DNA of 64,000 nt from CAIWAH01 sp964602595 (lineage in GTDB: Bacteria; Verrucomicrobiota; Verrucomicrobiia; Limisphaerales; UBA9464). Positions 7,561-16,900 of this stretch are shown in pieces (position 1 is the stretch's first letter; each line of letters opens with the position of its first letter). A program made the position numbers and the translations under genes. The notes under the pieces were generated by a model that was given only the letters and a program-made list of their open reading frames with translations, was not told where the DNA came from and did not search any database. The stretch is taken from assembly GCA_964602595.1 (NCBI GenBank), contig CAZRRO010000012.1, positions 124,001-188,000 of the forward strand. The letters are read 5' to 3'.

Positions 7561-10158
7561 TCAGCCGGCGGACTGGCGCTTGCGGGCGTCGGCCGCCTTG
7601 CCGTCCCACACGGCCTTCAACGCGGGCAGTTCACGCCCCATCTGCTCGTAGAGAGTCGCCGCTTCGGACCACTGGCCGAGGATCTCTAGCACCCGACCGG
7701 CCTCACGTCCGGCCTCCTTGAGCCACCAGCCATCGGCGGATTCGCCCGGGCGCAGCACTTTGCCGTAGGCGACGTCGAGGTAATGGTTCAGGGCCGTCCG
7801 CAGCAGGGGGGCCGACTCACCGTTGGCGCGCTGGGCGGCGAGCTTCTCGGCGACAATGCCACGGCCCAGCGTGGCCTTGCAGCGGGCGCCGAGATCAACG
7901 CCCGGCCAATCCGCCACCCGGCGATACAGGTCGGCTGCAAGTTCGTAGGAATTTGTGCTGATGGACGCCAATTGCAGGTGGCAGTCCGCCATTTTGCCCA
8001 CCGCGAGCGGGGCGATCGGTGAGTTCGTGAATTGGCCAGCCCGGGTAAAAGATTCGAGCGCGTTCCGGAAATTCGCGAGCGGCGCGGTGCCGGCCTCCAA
8101 CGGGCGTTCAAGGTGCAATTCGCCCAGTTCAAAATAGGCGGGCGCCACCAGTGCTTCCGGGAGGGCGACGTCGTTCAGCAGCTCAAAGATGTTCGTGCTC
8201 GCGTTGCTCCAAGCCTGCCGGCGGCGGGCGGATTCCGCGGCGCGAAGCTTGGCGCGATACCAACCGTCGGTGCCTTTCCAGACCGCATTGGTGACTACCG
8301 AGAGGCACGCCTGTTCGGCTCGGGCGAAGTCGCCCTGCGAGAAAAAATCGGCCGCCAAGGCCAACTGGGCCGTAAGCACGCTCGCGTTGGTCGGGTAACG
8401 CCGGGCCAGATCCTGGACCCGCTCGATGGCGTTGGTGATGACGCCCGCCTGGGTGCCGGCCCACCATCGATCCACCTCGGCGCGGGCGAGGGAGGGGTGA
8501 TTAGTGTGGGTGGCGATCCAGCGGTCCAACTCAACATAGGCATTGGTCCAATCGCCGGTCCGCAGGCGCACGGACACCAAGGTGAGTCTGATCTCAGCGC
8601 CCAAGGCTGATTCCGGAAAGCGTTTCAGGAAATCTTCCAGCAGCCGCGCGGACTCGCCGTCCCGGCCGCGCAGGGAAAGGGCTTGGCCGACCAGGAGGGT
8701 GCTTTGGGCCAGGGCTTCCGCGCGGGCATTGAGTGATAGCAGGCGGGTGACCGCCGCCTGGCCGCTGGCCAAATCGCCGGCTTCAGTCGCGGCGATGACC
8801 GCCTGGGCGAGGGCGGGTTCCACCAGGGAGCCGGCCGCCGGCACATCCGTGAAATCGTTGGCGGCGGACAGGTAATTGGTCGCGGCCTCGGCCCAGCTCT
8901 TTCGAGACGCTAGGCAATCCCCGGATTTGAAGCGGGCCACTGCCTGGTCGGCCCCGCGGGGCAGCAGCGTGGCGGCCGCCAGAAAGTTCGTTTCCGCCTC
9001 GCGGACCCGCTCGGCATTGCCCAAACGCAACCCCTCTTCCCACAGGCACCAGCCCCGGCCGAGGTGCAGGGGACCTTGGAGTTCCTTGCCGGGCGCATTG
9101 GTCAACGCGGTCTGAAAACTCTGGGCGGCCAACGTCAGCAGCGTGGCCGCCTCGGCGTTGGTGCCCTGCTGGAGATACTGCCGGAACAGTCCCTGGCCCA
9201 GTCGCAGGCGCAGCGAATTGATTTCCGGGTCCTGTGGCTGGGCACCGAGGAACGCCTCCAGGCGTTGGCGCGCCGAGAGGAAATTGCCGGCGGCCAGGTC
9301 CAGCTCCGCGAGCCGCAGCGTGGCTTCGCGCAGAAATTCGGCGGGTGTGGCGGGAGCGAGATTTTGGGTAAAGGCTTCGGTGGCGCCCTTGGGGTCGCCC
9401 AGTTTCAGGCGGAGCTGGCCAACGATCGAAACGGTTTCGGCGCGGCGGGATTCCAGGGCGGGATCGGCATTGGCCAGCCCGAGGAACGCGACCGCGGCCT
9501 CGGCGGCTTCCTTGGCCTTCCCCGCGGCTTGCCGGAGGTTCACCAACCGCCGCCAGCGGACCCATTTTTCGTCGGAGGATTGGGCAAACTTCTCCGCCTC
9601 CACGAGTGCGGTTTCCGCGGCCGCCAGATCCTGTTTGGCCATCCATGCTTCGCTGCGCACCAGCAGGCCGCGGAATAGGACCGGGACCGGCGCCCCCGCC
9701 GCGAGTGCCTTGGCAAACGGCAGCTCCGGCTTGCCGAGGGGGATCACCGCGATGTCGGGCTTGCCCAATTTCAATGCCGCCTCGGCTTCGCGCACACCGG
9801 CGAGGACCGCCCGTGCATTGGTCGGGTAGGCTGCCTGATAGGTGGCGAAGTTCCGCTGGGCGTCCTGGAACGCGCCGCGCAGGAGATCAAGCTCAGCCTG
9901 GGCGTAGAGCCGGCGTTGTTCGCCCTCCGCCTTGAGCTCGGATTTCGGGAAGGCGATGGCGAACTCATCGAGCTCCTTCGCGGCCCGTTCCCAGAGTCCG
10001 CCCTCGAAGGACCGCAAGGCCGCGTCGAAGGCGATCCGGTCGGCCGGCTGCACCTGTCCGACGGCGGTCTGGCCGCCGAGCAGGATCCACGCGAGCAGGA
10101 GGGCGCGGGGCCAAACGGCCCACCGGGGGAACCAATCCTGCTTTGCGGCTTCAGCCAT
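7561..10158 (-). CDS. Exported large TPR protein
   Basis: An 865-residue protein with a Sec-type signal peptide (hydrophobic ALLLAWILLGGQTAVGQ near residues 15-32) and then continuous helix-turn-helix repeats of TPR type, such as FEGGLWERAAKELDEFAIAFPKSE and LLEDFLKRFPES. These resemble the outer-membrane assembly and cell-surface TPR proteins that hold or sort periplasmic partners. The ATG beginning MAEAAKQDW is preferred over a much longer in-frame reading with no homologous character. It lies 58 bases downstream of lysA on the same strand. The C-terminus ends in a short charged tail. Confidence 0.75.
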   Translation of the reverse strand: MAEAAKQDWFPRWAVWPRALLLAWILLGGQTAVGQVQPADRIAFDAALRSFEGGLWERAAKELDEFAIAFPKSELKAEGEQRRLYAQAELDLLRGAFQDAQRNFATYQAAYPTNARAVLAGVREAEAALKLGKPDIAVIPLGKPELPFAKALAAGAPVPVLFRGLLVRSEAWMAKQDLAAAETALVEAEKFAQSSDEKWVRWRRLVNLRQAAGKAKEAAEAAVAFLGLANADPALESRRAETVSIVGQLRLKLGDPKGATEAFTQNLAPATPAEFLREATLRLAELDLAAGNFLSARQRLEAFLGAQPQDPEINSLRLRLGQGLFRQYLQQGTNAEAATLLTLAAQSFQTALTNAPGKELQGPLHLGRGWCLWEEGLRLGNAERVREAETNFLAAATLLPRGADQAVARFKSGDCLASRKSWAEAATNYLSAANDFTDVPAAGSLVEPALAQAVIAATEAGDLASGQAAVTRLLSLNARAEALAQSTLLVGQALSLRGRDGESARLLEDFLKRFPESALGAEIRLTLVSVRLRTGDWTNAYVELDRWIATHTNHPSLARAEVDRWWAGTQAGVITNAIERVQDLARRYPTNASVLTAQLALAADFFSQGDFARAEQACLSVVTNAVWKGTDGWYRAKLRAAESARRRQAWSNASTNIFELLNDVALPEALVAPAYFELGELHLERPLEAGTAPLANFRNALESFTRAGQFTNSPIAPLAVGKMADCHLQLASISTNSYELAADLYRRVADWPGVDLGARCKATLGRGIVAEKLAAQRANGESAPLLRTALNHYLDVAYGKVLRPGESADGWWLKEAGREAGRVLEILGQWSEAATLYEQMGRELPALKAVWDGKAADARKRQSAG

Positions 10159-10216
10159 GCGACGGGGAACCAGTGCAACCGCTGCTGACGCCGGCCGCCA
10201 GCGGCAATTCACCGGT

Positions 10217-11512
10217 TCATTGCCAGGGCGCCGTCTGTTCGTTGGCCCAAATCTCGGCGACTTCCTGCCGCCGACGGACAACGGCGGACTTGGTCCCATT
10301 GACGAGCACCTCGGCGGCGAGGCCGCGGGAGTTGTAGTTGGAACCCATCACCGAGCCGTAGGCGCCGGCGCTGAGCAACGCGAGGTAATCGCCCTCGCCG
10401 ACCTTTGGCAGGGGGCGATCCTTGGCGAAGTAGTCGCCGGACTCGCAGATCGGGCCGACAACATCGGAGGAAACGGTCGCGCCGGCCGTTTTCCGGAGAG
10501 GAATGATCTCGTGGAAGCTGTCGTAGAAGGCGGGCCGGATCAGGTCGTTCATCGCGGCGTCCACGATGACGAAATTCTTCTTGCCGGTCTTCTTGATGAA
10601 CTCGACGCGGGTGACCAAGGCGCCGGAGTTGCCAGTGAGGAAACGGCCGGGCTCGAGCAGGACCTTGAGCCCGAGCGGCCGGAGCAGCGGCACCAGCGTG
10701 TCCGCGTAAACCTGCGGGGTGAGGACCTTCTTGCCTTCCTTGGTTTGCCACCACGCGGCGTCGCCGCTGGCCAGTGCGTCCCGATAGACGATGCCAATGC
10801 CGCCGCCGACGCTGAAGAAGTCGAAGCCATGCTTGCGGTTCAGGCGATCCACCAGTGGCGCGACCTTTTCCACCGCGAGGCGGAACGGCTTCACGTCCGT
10901 GAGCTGCGAGCCGATGTGCATCTGGAGGCCGCGCAGCCGGAGGTTGGGCAGTTTCGCGGCGCGGGCGTAAACCGCCTCGATCTGCTCGAAGGCGATGCCG
11001 AACTTGTTCTCGTAGGTCCCGGTGGTGATCTTCGCATGGGTGCCGGCGTCCACGTTCGGGTTCACCCGCACCGCGACCGGCGCAATTTTACGGAGGCGCA
11101 CGGCGACCTTGCTGATGCGCTTCAGCTCGGCCTCAGATTCCACGTTGAAGCAGTAAATGTCCTGTCGGAGCGCGTAGGCGATTTCCTCCTCGGTTTTGCC
11201 GACGCCGGCGAAGACGCATTTCCGGGCGTCGCCGCCCGCCTCGACCACGCGCTGGATTTCGCCCGCGCTCACGGTGTCAAAGCCGCTGCCCAGGTTCGCG
11301 AGCGTGCGGATGACCGCGAGGTTGGAATTGGACTTCATCGCGAAGCAGATCAGGTGATCCAGCGGCGCGAGGGCCTGGTCCAGCTTCGTGTAGTGGTCGG
11401 TCAGCGTGGCCTGCGAATAGACGTAGAGCGGGGTGCCGTGCTGCTCGGCCAGCTTGGCGAGGGCCACACCTTCGCACTGCAACCGGCCTTTGACGTAACG
11501 AAACGAATGCAT
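10217..11512 (-). CDS. lysA: Diaminopimelate decarboxylase
   Basis: A 431-residue PLP enzyme that decarboxylates meso-diaminopimelate to L-lysine, the last step of lysine synthesis. The PLP lysine lies in ICFAMKSNSN (Lys60). Also visible are the HIGSQ motif, the Gly-rich SVGGGIGI loop, EPGRFLTGNSG, and the CESGDYFAKDR segment carrying the cysteine contributed across the dimer. The last helix has GSNYNSR. Length and motif order match LysA rather than arginine or ornithine decarboxylases. The ATG beginning MHSFRYVKG is the standard N-terminus; longer readings add 45 low-complexity residues. Confidence 0.93.
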   Translation of the reverse strand: MHSFRYVKGRLQCEGVALAKLAEQHGTPLYVYSQATLTDHYTKLDQALAPLDHLICFAMKSNSNLAVIRTLANLGSGFDTVSAGEIQRVVEAGGDARKCVFAGVGKTEEEIAYALRQDIYCFNVESEAELKRISKVAVRLRKIAPVAVRVNPNVDAGTHAKITTGTYENKFGIAFEQIEAVYARAAKLPNLRLRGLQMHIGSQLTDVKPFRLAVEKVAPLVDRLNRKHGFDFFSVGGGIGIVYRDALASGDAAWWQTKEGKKVLTPQVYADTLVPLLRPLGLKVLLEPGRFLTGNSGALVTRVEFIKKTGKKNFVIVDAAMNDLIRPAFYDSFHEIIPLRKTAGATVSSDVVGPICESGDYFAKDRPLPKVGEGDYLALLSAGAYGSVMGSNYNSRGLAAEVLVNGTKSAVVRRRQEVAEIWANEQTAPWQ

Positions 11513-11656
11513 GTCGGCGCGTTGTGTGCCAGAAGCGGGCCAAAGCTCAAAGTTGAAAGCGGGCGTGGTGTTACTGGCTAATCCGACAACCGATAGCTTG
11601 TCTTTCCGATTGCGGGCACCAGTCACGCTTGTTGGGCTGTCGCCCACGTGGCGTAA

Positions 11657-12085
11657 TCTACCGAAACCACAAAGCGAGCAGCATGGTGGGGAATTCTGAT
11701 TCTGTTTGTCGCCGGGTTAGCGGTCTGTGGCGCACGCCGAGCGAAGGCTCTGCACAAGGATGTCACCGCCATTCTGACGGTTGTAACGAATCTCAGCGAA
11801 GCTGTTCGGCATCACGATCAGGCCGCTATAGTGTCGTTGCTGCACCCGGCGGAGCAGGCCGGTGTCGTTGCGATCAATGAAGACCTGGTGAAGACGTTCA
11901 GTGAGTTTCGCTTGGGACCACCGGTTTACGAAAACCACCAAGTTCTGTTTCGCCGCCGCGGCGAAGCACTGCTGCACCGCGGCAATTCTTACGGGGCTGA
12001 CCACGGATTAGGAACTTGGTATGTCCTCGAAAGTGCGGGTGGTCGCTGGTTCCTGACGCTTCGTGTGGTTAGCCAGGTTGACTAG
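11657..12085 (+). CDS. Small exported protein, possibly NTF2-like; start codon not found
   Basis: This frame encodes a basic segment (TTKRAA), a hydrophobic segment (WWGILILFVAGLAVCGA) and about 110 further residues, so it looks like a secreted or lipid-anchored protein. The body (a DQAAIVSLLHPAE helix, a GTWYVLESAGGRWFLTLR strand pair) resembles NTF2-like or DUF4878-type lipoproteins. The frame is closed upstream by a TAA at 11654-11656, and no ATG, GTG or TTG precedes the hydrophobic segment. Either an ATT or CTG codon near 11693-11696 is used, or the N-terminus is damaged. A GTG at 11831 would remove the export signal. Confidence 0.4.
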   Translation, partial: STETTKRAAWWGILILFVAGLAVCGARRAKALHKDVTAILTVVTNLSEAVRHHDQAAIVSLLHPAEQAGVVAINEDLVKTFSEFRLGPPVYENHQVLFRRRGEALLHRGNSYGADHGLGTWYVLESAGGRWFLTLRVVSQVD

Positions 12086-12108
12086 GTCGGGTTGTTGCCC
12101 GGTCTTGC

Positions 12109-12125
12109 CAGCGGCAGCGCCGCTG
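12109..12125 (+). terminator. Hairpin after the small exported frame
   Basis: CAGCGGC and GCCGCTG pair perfectly around an AGC loop, 24 bases after the stop codon. The T-rich tail is poor, so the terminator role is uncertain. The 113-base gap up to the MFS gene must also carry that gene's promoter. Confidence 0.3.
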
Positions 12126-12198
12126 CGGGCGTTCTGATCGCTCGATACGAGTTGGCGGTTGCTTCCGCCTGCCTCCGACTGATTTACTACGCTTACGT

Positions 12199-13911
12199 AT
12201 GAACCCCACGGCTTCGGCTTCGCGGCTCACGACTACCCAGTGGCTGGTCATCCTGATCGCCATCATCGGCTTCGCGTTCGACACCTACGAGCTGCTGATG
12301 TTTCCGCTGATCGGTGGCCCGGCCGTCGCGGAGTTGCTCCAGCTTCCCGCCAATAACCCGATCGTCACGGAGTGGCTGGGCAAAATGCTCTGGATTACGG
12401 CGCTGTGCGGCGGTGTATTCGGCCTGCTGGGCGGCTGGCTGACTGACCGGTTCGGCCGCAAGACCATCCTGGCCGCCAGCATCGCACTGTATTCGCTGTC
12501 GCCCGCCGCGGCGGCGCTCAGCACGACCATTGAGCAATTCGTTTTCTTCCGCTCGGCCACCTTTGTCGGAGTATGCGTGGAGTTCGTCGCCGCCATCACC
12601 TGGCTTGCGGAATTGTTCCCGGACAAGAAGCAGAAGGAAAAGGCCCTCGGCTGGACGCAGGCGTTTGCCTCGATTGGCGGACTGATGGTCACCGGCGTAA
12701 ACGTCTGGATTGTGGCCCATGCCGCGACGTTGCCGGCGCTGCCGATTGCCGAACCGTTCAACGCCCACGGCTCCTGGCGTTACCTGTTGCTGACCGGCCT
12801 ATTGCCCGCATTGCCCATCGCGTTGCTGCTGCCGTTCGTGCCGGAATCCAAGGTTTGGCAGGAACGCCGCCGCGCTGGCACCTTGCGCCGCCCGAGCTTC
12901 GGCGAGCTGTTTTCACCCGCCCTGCGGCGCACCACGTTGGTCACCGCCGCCCTGTCGGCCTGCGCCTACGGCGCGGCATTTGGCGCGCTCCAGCTGACCC
13001 CCACCCGCATTGTTCCCGGCCTGCCCGACCTCGCGGAACAACGCAAGGTGCTCAAGCCGCTGCAGGACGAGGCGCGGGCTCTCAACCAGCAACTGCTCCT
13101 GACGAATCTGCACGCCTTCAACCAGGCCGTGGCCGACATCAGCGGGCTCAAGGAATTGGCCGGCAAACGGGCGAAGGTGCGCCAAGGCATTTCGGGAGTG
13201 CGGCGTTCGCTGGAAAGTGATCAGACGTCCGATGAGCAAAAGGTGGCATTGCGGACGCAGCTGGGTGGCCTGACCAACAGCCTCGCCGACATGGACAAAC
13301 AGCTGGCCGATCTAACCGCCGCCAAGCCGGCCGCCAAAATGGCCGTCGTGGAGCGGGAGAAGACCTTGGGCCAGCTTGCGGCCAACCGGGCGAAGCAGGA
13401 GACGGCCGATTCCAGCGTCAAGAAGCGTGGCAATCAGGTCCAGCTCTGGCAGGAACTCGGTGGCCTGTTGGGCCGCATTGCGCTCGCGGTGCTCGTTGTG
13501 ACCGCAATCAGCCGCGGCATGCTGCTGCGGCTTTTCATCGGGCCGGGAGTAATTCTGTTTGCGGTGACGTATCTCCACCTGTTCCAGAAGCAGCCCGAGC
13601 TGTTTCAATGGGGCATTGCCCTGTGCGGCTTCATGACGGTCGCGCAGTTCAGCTATATGGGCGAATTCCTGCCCAAGGTCTTCCCGCTGCACCTGCGCGG
13701 CACCGGCGGCAGTTTCGCGACCAACGTCGGCGGCCGGATGATCGGCACCTCCGCGGCGTTTGTGACGACCTCGTTCGTGGCGCCGCAACTGCCAGGTTCC
13801 ACCTTTGAGCAGGTCGCAACGGCGGCGGCCATCGTGGGCACGGCGGTGTTCGTCATCGGCTTCGGCTTGAGCTTCTTGCTGCCGAAACCGACCGAAGCCG
13901 CCGAAGGTTGA
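12199..13911 (+). CDS. MFS transporter with a central coiled-coil insertion
   Basis: A 570-residue inner-membrane transporter of the major facilitator superfamily. The GGWLTDRFGRKT loop between helices 2 and 3 is the family signature, and the helix 4-5 region (GVCVEFVAAITWLAELF) is typical of the sugar/metabolite-type branch. After about helix 7 a polar stretch of roughly 140 residues (about 275-415) is inserted, made of heptad-like Leu/Ala/Lys/Gln helices, before the last helices resume at WQELGGLLGRIALAVLVV. Typical members are 400-450 residues. The insert would lie outside the membrane; its side is not settled. The substrate is unknown. It converges with gltB. Confidence 0.8.
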   Translation: MNPTASASRLTTTQWLVILIAIIGFAFDTYELLMFPLIGGPAVAELLQLPANNPIVTEWLGKMLWITALCGGVFGLLGGWLTDRFGRKTILAASIALYSLSPAAAALSTTIEQFVFFRSATFVGVCVEFVAAITWLAELFPDKKQKEKALGWTQAFASIGGLMVTGVNVWIVAHAATLPALPIAEPFNAHGSWRYLLLTGLLPALPIALLLPFVPESKVWQERRRAGTLRRPSFGELFSPALRRTTLVTAALSACAYGAAFGALQLTPTRIVPGLPDLAEQRKVLKPLQDEARALNQQLLLTNLHAFNQAVADISGLKELAGKRAKVRQGISGVRRSLESDQTSDEQKVALRTQLGGLTNSLADMDKQLADLTAAKPAAKMAVVEREKTLGQLAANRAKQETADSSVKKRGNQVQLWQELGGLLGRIALAVLVVTAISRGMLLRLFIGPGVILFAVTYLHLFQKQPELFQWGIALCGFMTVAQFSYMGEFLPKVFPLHLRGTGGSFATNVGGRMIGTSAAFVTTSFVAPQLPGSTFEQVATAAAIVGTAVFVIGFGLSFLLPKPTEAAEG

Positions 13912-13925
13912 CCGACTGTCAGTTC

Positions 13926-13953
13926 GGAGCGCGGGCGGTCACGTCCGTGCTCC
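13926..13953. terminator. Possible shared terminator between converging genes
   Basis: GGAGCGCGG and CCGTGCTCC form a 9-base stem (one G-T pair) around a 10-base loop in the 71-base gap between the MFS gene and gltB. It is followed on the plus strand by GTTTC but has no strong U-tract on either strand, so it is only a candidate. Confidence 0.35.
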
Positions 13954-13982
13954 GTTTCAACCGGTGCCGGCTCTCTGAGCGC

Positions 13983-16900
13983 CTAACCCTTGATCGGGGC
14001 CGCCTGCGGCTTCTCCGGTTCATGCACGGGCGCCGCGGCCGGCTTGGCTTCTGCGGGATGCGGCACCACGGCCCAGAACTGGCCGCGGGTCTCGCTCCAA
14101 TTCTTGAGGATAGCGGCGGCCCGCGGAGATTCCGTGGCTTCGAGGTGGGCGTAGATCAGCTTCTCCAGACGCTTGGCTTCTTCGTCATCGGTGAGACGTT
14201 CGAGGTCGACCATGCCGTTGTTGTAGCGGCCGGGGAGCACGTTCTGCGGATCAAAGACAAATGCCCGGCCGCCCGACATGCCGGCGCCGAAGTTGCGGCC
14301 GGTTTCCCCCAGCACGACGACCGTGCCCCCGGTCATGTATTCGCAGCCGTGTTCCCCCACGCCCTCGACGACGGCGCTGCCGCCGGAATTGCGCACGCAG
14401 AATCGTTCGCCCGCACGACCCGCGGCGAAAAGGCGTCCGCCGGTCGCGCCATACAGGCAGGTGTTGCCGACGACTTGGTTGTCCGCCCAGGCAAAGGTCA
14501 CATCCTCGGGCGGGCGCACGACGATTTCTCCGCCATTCATGCCCTTGCCCACGTAGTCGTTGGCCTCGCCGATCAGCTTCAGGCGCACACCTGCGGCGAG
14601 GAACGTGCCGAAACTCTGTCCGGCCGTGCCGCGCAGCGTAACGTCGAGGAGCGAACCCTCGGGCAACCCCGCATCGCCGTAGACATAGCCAATGTGGCCG
14701 GAGACCCGGGTGCCGACGTTCCGGTGGACGTTGCGGATCTTGTAGCTGAGCCGCGCGACGCCCTTGCCCTGCATGGCGATCCGGCCGTCGGCCATGATCT
14801 TGTCGTCGAGCAGACTGTCGCCGAAACGTTCGTTGCGGTCCCGGGTGTGGATGCGCTCGGATGCCCCGGTGGGATCGACCTGGTAGAGCAGCTTGTCGAG
14901 GTTGAGCGTGGCTACCTTGGCGCGAACTTCCTCGGGGAAGGTGGCGAGCGGTTTCCGCTGGAGCAGGTCCGTCCGCCCGATGACTTCGTCGAGCGTGCGG
15001 AACCCAAGTTCGGCGAGGATTTCGCGGACCTCCTGCGCGACCCCGTTGAAGAAGGCGACGACGTTCTCGGGTTTGCCGCGAAACTTCAGCCGCAGTTCTT
15101 CCTTCTGCGTGGCAACGCCGACGGGACAGGTGTTCAGGTGGCAGACGCGGAACATCGCGCAACCGGCGGCGACCAGGGCGGCGGTGCCAAAGTTGAACTC
15201 CTCCGCGCCCAGCAAGGCAGCAAGCACGATGTCGCGGCCGGTCTTTAGGCCGCCGTCGGTGCGCAGCACGATGCGGGAGCGGAGATCATTCAACATCAGC
15301 GTCTGCTGCACCTCGGCGACGCCGAACTCAAATGGTCCGCCGGTGCTCTTGATCGAACTGAGGGGCGAAGCGCCAGTGCCGCCGTCGTGGCCGGAAATCA
15401 GCACGACGTCGGCGTAGGCTTTGGCCACACCAGCGGCGACGGTGCCCACGCCGGCGCAGGCGACCAGCTTCACGCAGACCTTGGCGCGAGGGTTGACCTG
15501 CTTTAGGTCGAAGATGAGCTGCGCGAGATCCTCGATGGAATAGATGTCGTGGTGTGGCGGCGGCGAGATGAGCGGCACGCCGGGAACGCTGTAACGCAGC
15601 TTGGCGATGAGCGGGCTGACCTTGTGGCCGGGCAACTGGCCGCCTTCGCCGGGCTTCGCGCCCTGGGCCATCTTGATCTCAATCTCCTGCGCACTGGCGA
15701 GGTAGGCCGGAGTGACGCCGAAGCGTCCGGAGGCCACCTGCTTGATCGCGGAGCACTTCTCGTTGTTGTAGCGGGCCGGATCTTCGCCGCCTTCCCCGGA
15801 GTTGGACTTGCCCCCGATGCTGTTCATCGCGATGGCGAGGCACTCGTGGGCCTCCGGCGAAAGCGCGCCGAGCGACATGCCGGCCGTCGTGAAGCGGCGG
15901 CGGATTTCCTCAATGGGCTCCACTTCGGCGAGCGGAACCACGGTGCCCGACGGCTTGAAGTCGAGCAGGTCGCGCGGGCTGACCGGTTCCCGTTTGTTGA
16001 CCGTCTCCATGTATTTCAGGAACTCCTCGCGCTGGCCCGACTTGAGGAAACGGTGGAGCGTGCCAACGACCTGCGGATTGTAGGCGTGGAACTCGCCCTT
16101 GCCGCCTTTCGCGACGCGGTAGTTGCCGCCGACGTCGAGCGCCGCGCTTTCCGGCGCGCCGAACGCGGCCTGATGCCGGCGGAGCGCATCGTGGCCGATC
16201 TGGGCGAATGCGATGCCGCCGACTTGGCTCGTGGTGCCGAGGAAGCACCGTTCAATCACCTCGGGCCCAATGCCGATGGCTTCGAAGAGCTGTCCGCCGC
16301 GATAGCTGGCGACGGTTGAGATGCCCATCTTGGCCATGACCTTGAGCAAGCCGCTTTCGATGGCCTTCCGGTAATTGGCTGCCGCCTTGTCGAAGGGGAG
16401 TTCGCCGTATTTGCCGCTCTCGACCGCGTTGCGGATCGTGTCGAGTGCGACATAGGGGAAAATCGCGCTGGCCCCGAAACCGATCAGGCAGGCGAAGTGG
16501 TGCACGTCGCGCGGTTCACCGGCTTCGCAGACCAGTGAGACCCGGAGGCGTTTGCCCTCGCGGATGAGGTGGTGATGCACCGCACCGACAACCAAGAGCA
16601 TGGGCAACGGAACTAGCTGAGCAGCGGTTCCTCGGTCCGTGAGCACCAAGACTTGGCACCCGGTGTCCACCGCTTGGCTCGCCCGGGCACAGATGGCGTT
16701 CAAGGCAGCCTCAATGCCGGCTTCGCCCGCGGCGGCTGGGAAATGGCACGCCAGCACTGCCGCCGGAAAGCCGGGCACGTTCTTCAGCGCTTCCAGCTCG
16801 TGGCCGAGGAGGATCGGCGAATCGATGCGGACCTGTCGCGCGTGTTCAGGCGATTCTTCAAACCAGGAGAGCCGGTGGCCCAGCATGGTGCCGAGCGACA

